This document shows, piece by piece, positions 44,883-52,803 of a DNA stretch of 64,000 nucleotides. The notes beneath the pieces were generated by a model that was not told the origin of the DNA, did no database searches, and saw only the letters and a program-made list of their open reading frames with translations. Positions within the stretch are counted from its first letter, which is position 1, and every line of letters begins with the position of its first letter. The DNA is from Mycobacterium malmoense (GTDB lineage Bacteria; Actinomycetota; Actinomycetes; Mycobacteriales; Mycobacteriaceae). The stretch lies in assembly GCF_019645855.1 (NCBI RefSeq), contig NZ_CP080999.1:2108001-2172000 (forward strand), in the 5' to 3' direction. The position numbers and the translations under genes are program-made.

Positions 44883-44934
44883 GGGGGTAGATTACTGACT
44901 TGCAAGCAACCTGAAATGCCTCTGCCGACGTCAC
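44883..44934. other. attR of the integrated element
   Basis: A 25-nt element arm (44883-44907, GGGGGTAGATTACTGACTTG plus CAAGC) is followed by the core AA (44908-44909) and host sequence that continues the HNH gene (CCTGAAATGCCTCTGCCG). With the attL arm the reconstructed attP is 25+2+25 nt with inverted arms, as expected for a large serine integrase. Confidence 0.88.
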
Positions 44935-45279
44935 CATTTGCTGAAAACCTTCTGGGGCTGGCGTGACATGCAGCTACCCGACGGGACGGTGATCTGGACC
45001 CTTCCCGACGGGCACACCTACGTCACCATGCCGGGCAGCGCGCTGCTATTCCCGCACCTGTGTGCGCCGACGGGCGACCTGCCGGCCGTGGTCCCCACAC
45101 CCGACGTCCGCTGCGGAAGCCGGGTCTCGATGATGCCCGGGCGCACCCGCACCCGGGCCCAAAACCGGGCCCACCGCGTGGCCGCCGAGCGCAGGCACAA
45201 CCGCCAAAATCGCCAGGCCGCCCACGCCGCGCAGAGCCCGCCCCCGCCACGGGATCCCGAGGAGCCGCCGCCCTTTTAG
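44910..45279 (+). pseudogene. 3' part of the DUF222/HNH gene split by the element
   Basis: Reading from attR in the host frame gives (N)LKCLCRRHHLLKTFWGW, the second half of the HNH domain (Cys-x-x-x-His-His), then RDMQLPDGTVIWTLPDGHTY and a Pro/Arg-rich tail ending PPPPRDPEEPPPF. It fits directly onto ...GGRTHAS at 34888. An ATG at 44938 could start a 113-residue fragment, but there is no reason to think it is made. uvrC begins 20 nt after its stop. Confidence 0.92.
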
Positions 45280-45298
45280 CGGCTACTAGCCTGGACAC

Positions 45299-47242
45299 GT
45301 GCCAGATCCCGCGACGTATCGCCCCGCACCCGGGTCCATCCCGGTCGAGCCCGGCGTCTACCGATTCCGGGACTCGCACGGGCGCGTCATCTACGTCGGC
45401 AAGGCCAAGAGCCTGCGCAGCAGGCTGACGTCATACTTCGCCGACATCGCCGGCCTGCACCCGCGCACCCGGCAAATGGTGACCACTGCGGCCAAGGTCG
45501 AGTGGACGGTGGTCAACACCGAAGTCGAGGCGCTGCAGCTGGAATACAACTGGATCAAGGAATTCGATCCGCGCTTCAACGTCCGCTACCGCGACGACAA
45601 GTCCTATCCGGTGCTGGCCGTCACCCTCAACGAGGAGTTTCCCCGGCTGATGGTCTACCGCGGCCCGCGGCGCAAGGGCGTGCGCTATTTCGGGCCGTAC
45701 TCACACGCGTGGGCCATCCGGGAAACCCTCGATCTGCTCACCCGGGTGTTTCCGGCGCGCACCTGCTCGGGCGGAGTGTTCAAGCGGCACAAGCAGATCG
45801 ACCGCCCCTGCCTGCTCGGCTACATCGACAAGTGCTCGGCGCCGTGCATCGGCCGGGTCAGCGCCGAGCAACATCGCCAAATCGTCAACGACTTCTGCGA
45901 CTTCCTGTCCGGCAAGACCGACCGGTTTGCCCGCGACCTGGAACAGCGGATGAACGCCGCGGCCGGGGAACTCGATTTCGAGCGGGCCGCGCGGCTCCGC
46001 GACGACCTGTCCGCGCTGAAGCGGGCCATGGAGAAGCAGGCCGTGGTGTTCGGCGACGGCACCGACGCCGACGTGGTGGCGTTCGCCGACGACGAGCTCG
46101 AGGCGGCCGTGCAGGTGTTCCACGTGCGCGGCGGCCGGGTGCGCGGCCAGCGCGGCTGGATCGTCGAAAAGCCCGGGGACCCAGGTGATTCCGGCGAGGA
46201 ACAACTGGTCGAGCAATTCCTGACGCAGTTCTACGGCGAACAGGCCGAGCTGGATGGCGCCGCCGACGAATCCGCCAACCCGGTTCCCCGCGAGGTGCTG
46301 GTGCCGTGCCTGCCGTCCAACGCCGACGAGCTGGCCAGCTGGCTGTCCGGTCTGCGCGGATCGCGGGTCGCATTAAGGGTGCCGCGGCGTGGCGACAAGC
46401 GGGCGCTGGCCGAAACCGTGCAGCGCAACGCGAAAGAGGCGCTGCAGCAACACAAGCTGAAGCGGGCCGGCGACTTCAACGCTAGATCGGCTGCGCTACA
46501 GAACATTCAGGACGCCCTGGGCCTGGCCGACGCGCCGCTGCGCATTGAATGCGTGGACATCAGCCACGTGCAGGGCACCGATGTGGTGGGCTCGCTGGTG
46601 GTGTTCGAGGACGGACTGCCGCGTAAATCGGACTACCGCCACTTCGCGATCCGGGAAGCCGCCGGGCAGGGACGCTCCGACGACGTCGCCTCCATCGCCG
46701 AGGTGACCCGCCGCCGGTTCCTGCGGCACCTGAGTGACCAACACGATCCGAACATGCTTGCCCCGGAAGGAAAATCGCGCCGGTTCGCCTACCCGCCCAA
46801 CCTGTATGTCGTCGACGGCGGTGCGCCGCAGGTCAACGCGGCCAGCGCCGTGCTCGAGGAGCTCGGCATCACCGACGTCGCGGTGATCGGCCTGGCCAAG
46901 CGGCTGGAAGAGATATGGGTGCCCTCCGAGCCGGACCCGATCATCATGCCGCGCAACAGCGAGGGCCTCTATCTGCTGCAGCGGGTGCGTGACGAGGCGC
47001 ACCGGTTCGCCATCGCCTACCACCGCAGCAAGCGGTCGAAGCGGATGACCACCTCGGCGCTGGACTCGGTGCCGGGATTGGGAGAACATCGCCGCAAGGC
47101 GCTGGTGACCCATTTCGGATCGATCGCTCGCCTCAAGGAGGCCACCGTCGAACAGATCACCGCCGTTCCGGGCATCGGCGTGGCCACCGCCGCCGCCGTC
47201 CTCGAGGCGCTGCGGCCCGAGCAGCCCGGAGCCTCGGGATGA
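45299..47242 (+). CDS. uvrC: Excinuclease ABC subunit C
   Basis: The 647-residue nuclease of nucleotide excision repair, incising on both sides of lesions. The GIY-YIG domain (GVYRFRDSHGRVIYVGKAKS, residues 19-38) makes the 3' cut. A UvrB-binding helix pair has LDFERAARLRDDLSALKRAM. The RNase H-like domain (IECVDISHVQGTDVVGSLVV, YVVDGGAPQVNAA) makes the 5' cut, and tandem helix-hairpin-helix motifs end the protein (LDSVPGLGEHRRKALVTHFG). GTG start at 45299. It heads the conserved uvrC-rapZ-cuvA-whiA operon. Confidence 0.97.
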   Translation: MPDPATYRPAPGSIPVEPGVYRFRDSHGRVIYVGKAKSLRSRLTSYFADIAGLHPRTRQMVTTAAKVEWTVVNTEVEALQLEYNWIKEFDPRFNVRYRDDKSYPVLAVTLNEEFPRLMVYRGPRRKGVRYFGPYSHAWAIRETLDLLTRVFPARTCSGGVFKRHKQIDRPCLLGYIDKCSAPCIGRVSAEQHRQIVNDFCDFLSGKTDRFARDLEQRMNAAAGELDFERAARLRDDLSALKRAMEKQAVVFGDGTDADVVAFADDELEAAVQVFHVRGGRVRGQRGWIVEKPGDPGDSGEEQLVEQFLTQFYGEQAELDGAADESANPVPREVLVPCLPSNADELASWLSGLRGSRVALRVPRRGDKRALAETVQRNAKEALQQHKLKRAGDFNARSAALQNIQDALGLADAPLRIECVDISHVQGTDVVGSLVVFEDGLPRKSDYRHFAIREAAGQGRSDDVASIAEVTRRRFLRHLSDQHDPNMLAPEGKSRRFAYPPNLYVVDGGAPQVNAASAVLEELGITDVAVIGLAKRLEEIWVPSEPDPIIMPRNSEGLYLLQRVRDEAHRFAIAYHRSKRSKRMTTSALDSVPGLGEHRRKALVTHFGSIARLKEATVEQITAVPGIGVATAAAVLEALRPEQPGASG

Positions 47243-48126
47243 CCGCGACCGCCGCCGGCATCGACGTCGTTCTGGTGACCGGACTGTCCGGGGCCGGGCG
47301 GGGCACCGCGGCCAAGGTGCTCGAGGACCTCGGCTGGTATGTGGCCGACAACCTGCCGCCCCAGCTGATCACCCGGATGGTCGACTTCGGGTTGGCCGCC
47401 GGGTCGCGGATCACCCAGCTGGCGGTGGTGATGGACGTGCGGTCGCGCGGGTTCACCGGCGACCTCGACGAGGTGCGCACCGAGCTGGCCACCCGCAACA
47501 TCACCCCGCGCGTGGTGTTCATGGAGGCGTCCGACGACATGCTGGTGCGCCGCTACGAACAGAACCGCCGCAGCCACCCGCTGCAGGGCGAGCAGACCCT
47601 GGCCGAGGGCATCGCCGCCGAGCGCAGGATGCTGGCCCCGGTGCGCGCCACCGCCGACCTGATCATCGACACCTCGACGCTGTCGGTGCGGGGCCTGCGG
47701 GAAAGCATCGAGCGTGCGTTCGGCGGCGACACCGGCGCGTCCACCAGCGTCACCATCGAGTCCTTCGGCTTCAAGTACGGCCTGCCGATGGACGCCGACA
47801 TGGTGATGGACGTGCGGTTCCTGCCCAACCCGCACTGGGTCGACGAATTGCGCCCGCTCACCGGCCAGCATCCGGCGGTGCGTGATTACGTGTTGAGCCA
47901 GCCGGGCGCGGCCGAGTTTCTCGACGCTTACCATCGATTGCTAAACCTGGTCGTCGACGGCTATCGCCGGGAGGGCAAGCGCTATATGACGGTCGCGATC
48001 GGCTGCACCGGCGGCAAGCATCGCAGCGTCGCCATCGCCGAGGCGCTGATGCAGCGGCTGGAGGGCCAGAAGGCCGAAGCGCAGCTGGCGGTGCGGGCAC
48101 TGCACCGGGACCTGGGCCGCGAATGA
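47239..48126 (+). CDS. rapZ: RapZ-family nucleotide-binding protein (Rv1421-like)
   Basis: A 295-residue protein with a P-loop VTGLSGAGRGTAAKVLED near residues 12-29. The usual GKS/T lysine is Arg here (GAGRGT), a feature I believe is shared with the M. tuberculosis protein. The C-terminal domain (SFGFKYGLPMDADMVMDVRF, CTGGKHRSVAIAEAL) binds UDP-GlcNAc or small RNA in relatives. In E. coli RapZ controls GlmS through an RNA decoy; in actinobacteria the role is less clear but linked to cell-wall precursor control. It overlaps uvrC and cuvA by 4 nt each. Confidence 0.92.
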   Translation: MTATAAGIDVVLVTGLSGAGRGTAAKVLEDLGWYVADNLPPQLITRMVDFGLAAGSRITQLAVVMDVRSRGFTGDLDEVRTELATRNITPRVVFMEASDDMLVRRYEQNRRSHPLQGEQTLAEGIAAERRMLAPVRATADLIIDTSTLSVRGLRESIERAFGGDTGASTSVTIESFGFKYGLPMDADMVMDVRFLPNPHWVDELRPLTGQHPAVRDYVLSQPGAAEFLDAYHRLLNLVVDGYRREGKRYMTVAIGCTGGKHRSVAIAEALMQRLEGQKAEAQLAVRALHRDLGRE

Positions 48127-49139
48127 GCCCGCCCAACAGCGAGGGCATCGTCGCGCTGGGCGGCGGACACGGCCTGTACGCCACGCTGTCGGCGGCCCGC
48201 CGGCTGACCCCCTACGTCACCGCCGTGGTGACCGTCGCCGACGACGGCGGCTCGTCGGGCCGGCTGCGCAGCGAACTGGACGTGGTGCCGCCGGGCGACC
48301 TGCGAATGGCGTTGGCGGCGTTGGCATCCGACAGCCCCTATGGGCGGCTGTGGGCGACCATCCTGCAGCACCGGTTCGGCGGCAGCGGCGCCCTGGCCGG
48401 GCACCCGATCGGCAACCTGATGCTGGCCGGCCTTAACGAGGTGCTGGCCGACCCGGTCGCCGCGCTCGACGAGCTCGGCCGCATCCTCGGTGTCAAGGGC
48501 CGGGTGCTGCCGATGTGCCCGATCGCGCTGCAGATCGAGGCCGACGTGTCCGGCCTGGAGGCCGACCCGCGGATCTTCCGGCTGATCCGCGGCCAGGTGG
48601 CGATCGCGACCACACCCGGCAAGGTGCGGCGGGTGCGGCTGCTGCCGGCCGACCCGCCCGCGACGCGGCAGGCCGTGGACGCGATCATGGCCGCCGACCT
48701 GGTGGTGCTGGGCCCGGGTTCGTGGTTCACCAGCGTGATCCCGCACGTGCTGGTGCCGGGGCTGGCGGCGGCGCTGCGGGCCACCACCGCCCGCCGGGCC
48801 CTGGTGCTCAACCTGGTGGCCGAGCCGGGGGAGACGGCCGGTTTCTCGGTGGAGCGCCACCTGCACGTGCTGGCCCAGCACGCACCCGGGTTCACCGTGC
48901 ACGACATCATCATCGACGCCGAACGGGTGCCCAGTGAGCGGGAACGCGAGCAACTGCGCCGCACCGCGACGCTGCTGCAAGCCGAGGTCCACTTCGCCGA
49001 CGTGGCCAGACCTGGTACACCTTTACATGACCCGGGCAAGCTCGCGGCGGCCCTGGACGGGGTCCGAGCCGGGCGCAAGGGCCCGGGTGCGCCTCCGGTG
49101 ACGGCCACCGAAGAGATACGGATCGATAATCAGGGGTGA
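48123..49139 (+). CDS. cuvA: CuvA/YvcK-family regulator of carbon use and cell-wall synthesis (Rv1422-like)
   Basis: A 338-residue UPF0052/CofD-like protein. It opens IVALGGGHGLYATLSAAR, a Rossmann-type nucleotide site, followed by VTVADDGGSSGRLRSELDVV, GHPIGNLMLAGLNEVL and VVLGPGSWFTSVIPHVLVP. In mycobacteria CuvA binds UDP-sugars, is phosphorylated by PknB at a C-terminal threonine and is needed for growth on host carbon sources. The C-terminal tail here (APPVTATEEIRIDNQG) has threonines that could serve. It overlaps rapZ by 4 nt. Confidence 0.93.
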   Translation: MSPPNSEGIVALGGGHGLYATLSAARRLTPYVTAVVTVADDGGSSGRLRSELDVVPPGDLRMALAALASDSPYGRLWATILQHRFGGSGALAGHPIGNLMLAGLNEVLADPVAALDELGRILGVKGRVLPMCPIALQIEADVSGLEADPRIFRLIRGQVAIATTPGKVRRVRLLPADPPATRQAVDAIMAADLVVLGPGSWFTSVIPHVLVPGLAAALRATTARRALVLNLVAEPGETAGFSVERHLHVLAQHAPGFTVHDIIIDAERVPSEREREQLRRTATLLQAEVHFADVARPGTPLHDPGKLAAALDGVRAGRKGPGAPPVTATEEIRIDNQG

Positions 49140-49145
49140 CGACGC

Positions 49146-50129
49146 GTGGCGATGACGACCGAGGTCAAGGACGAGCTGAGCCGCCTGGTAGTGAAATCGG
49201 TCAGCGCGCGCCGCGCGGAGGTCACGTCCCTGCTCAGGTTCGCCGGCGGGTTGCACATCGTGGGCGGCCGGGTGGTCGTCGAGGCCGAGGTGGACCTGGG
49301 CAACATCGCGCGGCGGCTGCGCAGGGACATCTTCGAGCTCTACGGGTACAACGCGGTCGTGCATGTGTTGTCGGCCAGCGGGATTCGCAAGAGCACCCGC
49401 TACGTGCTGCGGGTGGCCAACGACGGTGAGGCGCTCGCGCGGCAGACCGGGCTGCTCGACATGCGGGGGCGTCCGGTGCGCGGCCTGCCGGCCCAGGTCG
49501 TCGGCGGCAGCATCACCGACGCCGAAGCCGCGTGGCGGGGCGCGTTTTTGGCGCACGGGTCGCTGACCGAGCCGGGACGTTCGTCGGCGCTGGAGGTCAG
49601 CTGCCCCGGCCCGGAGGCCGCCCTGGCGCTGGTGGGCGCGGCCCGCCGGCTCGGGGTCAGCGCGAAGGCCCGCGAGGTGCGCGGCGCCGACCGGGTGGTG
49701 GTGCGCGACGGCGAGGCGATCGGCGCCCTGCTGACCCGGATGGGCGCCCAGGACACCCGGCTGGTGTGGGAGGAGCGCCGGCTGCGTCGCGAGGTGCGGG
49801 CGACGGCCAACCGGCTCGCCAACTTCGACGACGCCAATCTGCGGCGCTCGGCGCGGGCCGCGGTCGCGGCGGCCGCCCGGGTGGAGCGTGCCCTGGAGAT
49901 CCTCGGCGATACCGTCCCCGACCACCTGGCCTCGGCCGGCAGGCTGCGCGTCGAGCACCGGCAGGCCTCCCTGGAGGAGCTCGGGCGCCTCGCCGACCCG
50001 CCAATGACGAAAGACGCTGTGGCCGGCCGCATTCGGCGCCTGTTGTCGATGGCCGACCGCAAGGCGAAGGTCGACGGCATCCCCGACACGGAGTCGGCGG
50101 TGACGCCCGACCTGTTGGAGGATGCCTGA
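49146..50129 (+). CDS. whiA: Sporulation-type transcription regulator WhiA
   Basis: A 327-residue protein from GTG 49146 (325 from the ATG at 49152; the AGGGG at 49132-49136 suits the first better). It has a LAGLIDADG-like N-terminal fold without nuclease residues (EVTSLLRFAGGLHIVGGRVV..., ALVGAARRLGVSAKAREV) and a C-terminal helix-turn-helix (RQASLEELGRLADPPMTKDAVAGRIRRLL). In actinobacteria WhiA works with WhiB to control cell division genes. Last gene of the uvrC operon. Confidence 0.94.
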   Translation: MAMTTEVKDELSRLVVKSVSARRAEVTSLLRFAGGLHIVGGRVVVEAEVDLGNIARRLRRDIFELYGYNAVVHVLSASGIRKSTRYVLRVANDGEALARQTGLLDMRGRPVRGLPAQVVGGSITDAEAAWRGAFLAHGSLTEPGRSSALEVSCPGPEAALALVGAARRLGVSAKAREVRGADRVVVRDGEAIGALLTRMGAQDTRLVWEERRLRREVRATANRLANFDDANLRRSARAAVAAAARVERALEILGDTVPDHLASAGRLRVEHRQASLEELGRLADPPMTKDAVAGRIRRLLSMADRKAKVDGIPDTESAVTPDLLEDA

Positions 50130-50149
50130 CCGGGGGCTACCGTCAGGGC

Positions 50150-51553
50150 ATGAAACGGCTTTCGAGCGTCGACGCGGCGTTTTGGTCTGCAGAAACCGCG
50201 GGCTGGCACATGCACGTGGGTGCGCTGGCGATCTGCGATCCCAGCGACGCGCCCGAGTACAGCTTTCAGCGCCTCCGCGAACTGATCATCGAGCGACTGC
50301 CGGAGTTGCCGCAGCTGCGTTGGCGGGTCACCGGTGCGCCGCTCGGCCTGGACCGGCCGTGGTTCGTCGAGGACTCGGAACTCGACGTCGACTTCCACGT
50401 CCGTCGCATCGGCGTTCCCTCCCCGGGCGGTCGCCGCGAGCTCGAAGAGCTGGTGGGCCGGCTGATGTCCTACAAGCTGGACCGCTCCCGGCCGCTGTGG
50501 GAACTGTGGGTGATCGAGGGTCTGGAAGGTCCCGACGGCGGCCGGTTCGCCACGCTGACCAAGATGCATCACGCCATCGTCGACGGGGTCTCGGGCGCCG
50601 GGCTGGGCGAAATCCTGTTGGACACCACGCCCGAACCCCGTCCGCCGCAACGGGAAACGGTCGGGTCGCTGGTGGGGTTCCAGCTTCCGGGTCTGGAGCG
50701 GCGCGCGCTGGGCGCGCTCATCAACGTCGGAATCAAGACGCCCTTCCGCATCGCCCGGCTGGTGGAGCAGACGCTGCGCCAGCAGATCGCCGCGTTGGGT
50801 GTCAGCAGCAGGCCGCCGCGCTACTTCGAAGCGCCCAAGACCCGGTTCAACGCGTCCGTGTCGCCGCACCGGCGGATCACCGGCTGCCGCGTCGAGCTGG
50901 TGCGGGTCAAGGCCGTCAAGGACTCCTTCGGCGTCAAGCTCAACGACGTCGTGCTCGCGCTCGTCGCCGGCGCCGCCCGCGAATACCTGCAGAAAAGGGG
51001 TGAGCTGCCGACCAAACCGCTCATCGCCCAGATCCCGGTCTCCACCCGCACCGACCAGACGATAAGCGACGTCGGCAACAAGATCAGCTCGATGACCGCC
51101 TCCCTGGCCACCGACATCGAGGACGCCGCCGAGCGGCTGCTGGCCATCCACCAAAGCACCCAGAGCGCCAAGGAGATGGCCAAGGCGCTGTCGGCGCATC
51201 AGATCATGGGCCTGACCGAGACCACGCCGCCGGGGCTGCTGCAGTTGGCCGCGCGGGCCTACACCGCGACGGGGCTATCGCGAAACCTGGCCCCCATCAA
51301 CCTGGTTGTGTCCAACGTCCCCGGGCCGTCCTTCCCGCTGTACATGGCGGGCGCCAAGGTGGATTCGCTGGTGCCGCTGGGGCCGCCGGTCATGGACGTC
51401 GCCCTGAACATCACCTGCTTCTCCTACCGGGACTACCTGGACTTCGGTTTCGTGACGACGCCCGAGGTGGCCAACGACATCGACGACATGGCCGACGCCA
51501 TCGAACCGGCGCTCACCGAACTGGAGACCGCCGCCGCGGAGCTGAACGGCTAG
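50150..51553 (+). CDS. Wax ester synthase/diacylglycerol acyltransferase-family protein (Rv1425-like)
   Basis: A 467-residue WS/DGAT enzyme. The catalytic HHxxxDG is in KMHHAIVDGVSGAGLGEI (near residue 141), with the family opening LSSVDAAFWSAETAGWHMHVG and the C-terminal LVVSNVPGPSFPLYMAGAKV. Such enzymes transfer acyl chains from CoA to alcohols or diacylglycerol for storage lipid. The ATG at 50150 gives the family N-terminus; the frame is open upstream inside whiA. Its TAG (51551-51553) overlaps the stop of the convergent lipO-like gene. Confidence 0.93.
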   Translation: MKRLSSVDAAFWSAETAGWHMHVGALAICDPSDAPEYSFQRLRELIIERLPELPQLRWRVTGAPLGLDRPWFVEDSELDVDFHVRRIGVPSPGGRRELEELVGRLMSYKLDRSRPLWELWVIEGLEGPDGGRFATLTKMHHAIVDGVSGAGLGEILLDTTPEPRPPQRETVGSLVGFQLPGLERRALGALINVGIKTPFRIARLVEQTLRQQIAALGVSSRPPRYFEAPKTRFNASVSPHRRITGCRVELVRVKAVKDSFGVKLNDVVLALVAGAAREYLQKRGELPTKPLIAQIPVSTRTDQTISDVGNKISSMTASLATDIEDAAERLLAIHQSTQSAKEMAKALSAHQIMGLTETTPPGLLQLAARAYTATGLSRNLAPINLVVSNVPGPSFPLYMAGAKVDSLVPLGPPVMDVALNITCFSYRDYLDFGFVTTPEVANDIDDMADAIEPALTELETAAAELNG

Positions 51554-52803
51554 CCCAGGTAGCTCGTCGCATAGACCCAGGACAAAAACCGCGCCACGGC
51601 CTCCGCGGATCGATGCGCCCGCGGGGAACCGAAGATGTCGAAAGCGTGTTGCGCGTTGGGCAATTCGGCGTAGGCGACGGGCGATTTCGACACCGCCCGC
51701 AGTTGCTCGACGAACTCCTGGGCTTCGCCGACCGGGATGAGGGAATCGTCGTGGCCGTGCAAGACGAAGAAGGGTGGCGCGTCGGCGCGCAGATGCCGGA
51801 TCGGCGAGGCGTCGAGGTAGACGTGGTGGTGGGTGGCGAATTTCCGTTTGACGACGAACTTTTCGAGCAGCCCGATGAATTCGCGGCGGCCCTCGCCGTG
51901 GGTGGAGAACCAGTCGTAGCGCCCGTACACCGGAACCGCGGCGGCCACCGAGGTGTCGGCGTCCTCGAAGCCCGGCTGGAATTGGGGGTGGCCCGGGGTC
52001 AGCGCCGCCAGCGCGGACAGATGCCCGCCGGCGGACCCGCCGGTGATCGCGACGAAGTTCGGGTCGCCGCCGTAGCGCGCGATGTTGTCCTTGACCCAGG
52101 CCAGCGCCCGTTTGACGTCGACGATGTGATCGGGCCAGGTGTGCAGCGGGGAGACCCGGTAGTTCAGCGACACGCACACCCAGCCGCGGGCGGCCAGGTG
52201 GCTCATCAGCGGATAGGCCTGGGGGCGGCGCCAGCCGATCACCCAGGCGCCGCCGGGCACCTGCACCAGCACCGGCGCCTTGCCGTCGCGTGGGAGGTCG
52301 CGGCGGCGCCAGATGTCGGCCAGGTTGGCGCGGCCGTGCGGGCCGTAGGACACGACGTTCGTCTTCTCGACGTAGCGCCGGCGCGCCACGGTGGTGCCCA
52401 GCGGCAGGTTGCGCCGCCCGCTGCGGGTGGGTTCCGTCCGGGGCAGGGCAGAGAGCGCCTCTTCGTAGTCGTCGCCGAGTTGCTCGCGCAGGCCCGCCTC
52501 CAGCACCGGGCCCGGGGTGGTGACGCCGCGGTAGCGGATCACCGCCAGGATCGCCCACGACACCGCCGTCAGCGCCAGCGCCGCCTTGCCCCGCCGCCCG
52601 GCGAAGTCGCCGCGGCGCCCGCGGCGCAGGGCGTCGGCCAGCGAGGCGGAGAAGTACAGGCCCGGCACCTCCGACGTCGGCCAGCCGAACCAGAACACCA
52701 ACACGGTGCTGTAGCCCTTGCGGGCCAGCGGGCGTAATCCGTTGGCGGCGTTGGCCAATTCCACCGCGGCGCGCGCCAGCGGCCTGGGCTTGCGCAGCCG
52801 CAT
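51550..52803 (-). CDS. lipO: Alpha/beta-hydrolase esterase (LipO-like)
   Basis: A 417-residue esterase. After about 160 residues with hydrophobic segments near the N-terminus (YSTVLVFWFGWPTSEVPGLY; ALALTAVSWAILAVI) comes the hydrolase domain with an oxyanion GGAW (VPGGAWVIGW), nucleophile Ser in TGGSAGGHL, and likely Asp/His in HGHDDSLIPV and NAQHAFDIF. The hydrophobic N-terminus suggests membrane association. The ATG at 52803 shares a base with the fadD12 stop (TGATG), so it is the downstream member of an acyltransferase-fadD12-lipO operon likely acting in lipid turnover. Confidence 0.9.
   Translation of the reverse strand: MRLRKPRPLARAAVELANAANGLRPLARKGYSTVLVFWFGWPTSEVPGLYFSASLADALRRGRRGDFAGRRGKAALALTAVSWAILAVIRYRGVTTPGPVLEAGLREQLGDDYEEALSALPRTEPTRSGRRNLPLGTTVARRRYVEKTNVVSYGPHGRANLADIWRRRDLPRDGKAPVLVQVPGGAWVIGWRRPQAYPLMSHLAARGWVCVSLNYRVSPLHTWPDHIVDVKRALAWVKDNIARYGGDPNFVAITGGSAGGHLSALAALTPGHPQFQPGFEDADTSVAAAVPVYGRYDWFSTHGEGRREFIGLLEKFVVKRKFATHHHVYLDASPIRHLRADAPPFFVLHGHDDSLIPVGEAQEFVEQLRAVSKSPVAYAELPNAQHAFDIFGSPRAHRSAEAVARFLSWVYATSYLG

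Larger units (their letters stand above)
34891..44909. mobile_element. Integrated AICE-like element (10,019 bp) with serine integrase, inserted in a DUF222/HNH gene
   Basis: The boundaries are fixed by the split host gene: excision at the AA core restores an intact reading frame. Gene content in order: serine integrase (+); small protein, rep, tra, pra-like (-); monooxygenase-domain protein and XRE/TPR regulator (+); then cargo on the minus strand (methyltransferase, small HTH protein, RelA/SpoT-domain protein with its overlapping partner). tra-rep-pra-int is the backbone of actinomycete integrative and conjugative elements of the pSAM2 type, but those mostly use tyrosine integrases and tRNA genes. 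A serine integrase inserting into a 13E12-type gene recalls prophage phiRv1 of M. tuberculosis, which uses REP13E12 sequences. No phage structural genes are present. Confidence 0.9.

Noticed and set aside
34916..44909. Prophage interpretation of the element
   Set aside because: There are no capsid, tail, terminase or lysis genes; tra and rep fit an AICE.
44938..45279. Independent small gene before uvrC
   Set aside because: Its sequence is the in-frame continuation of the split HNH gene beyond attR.
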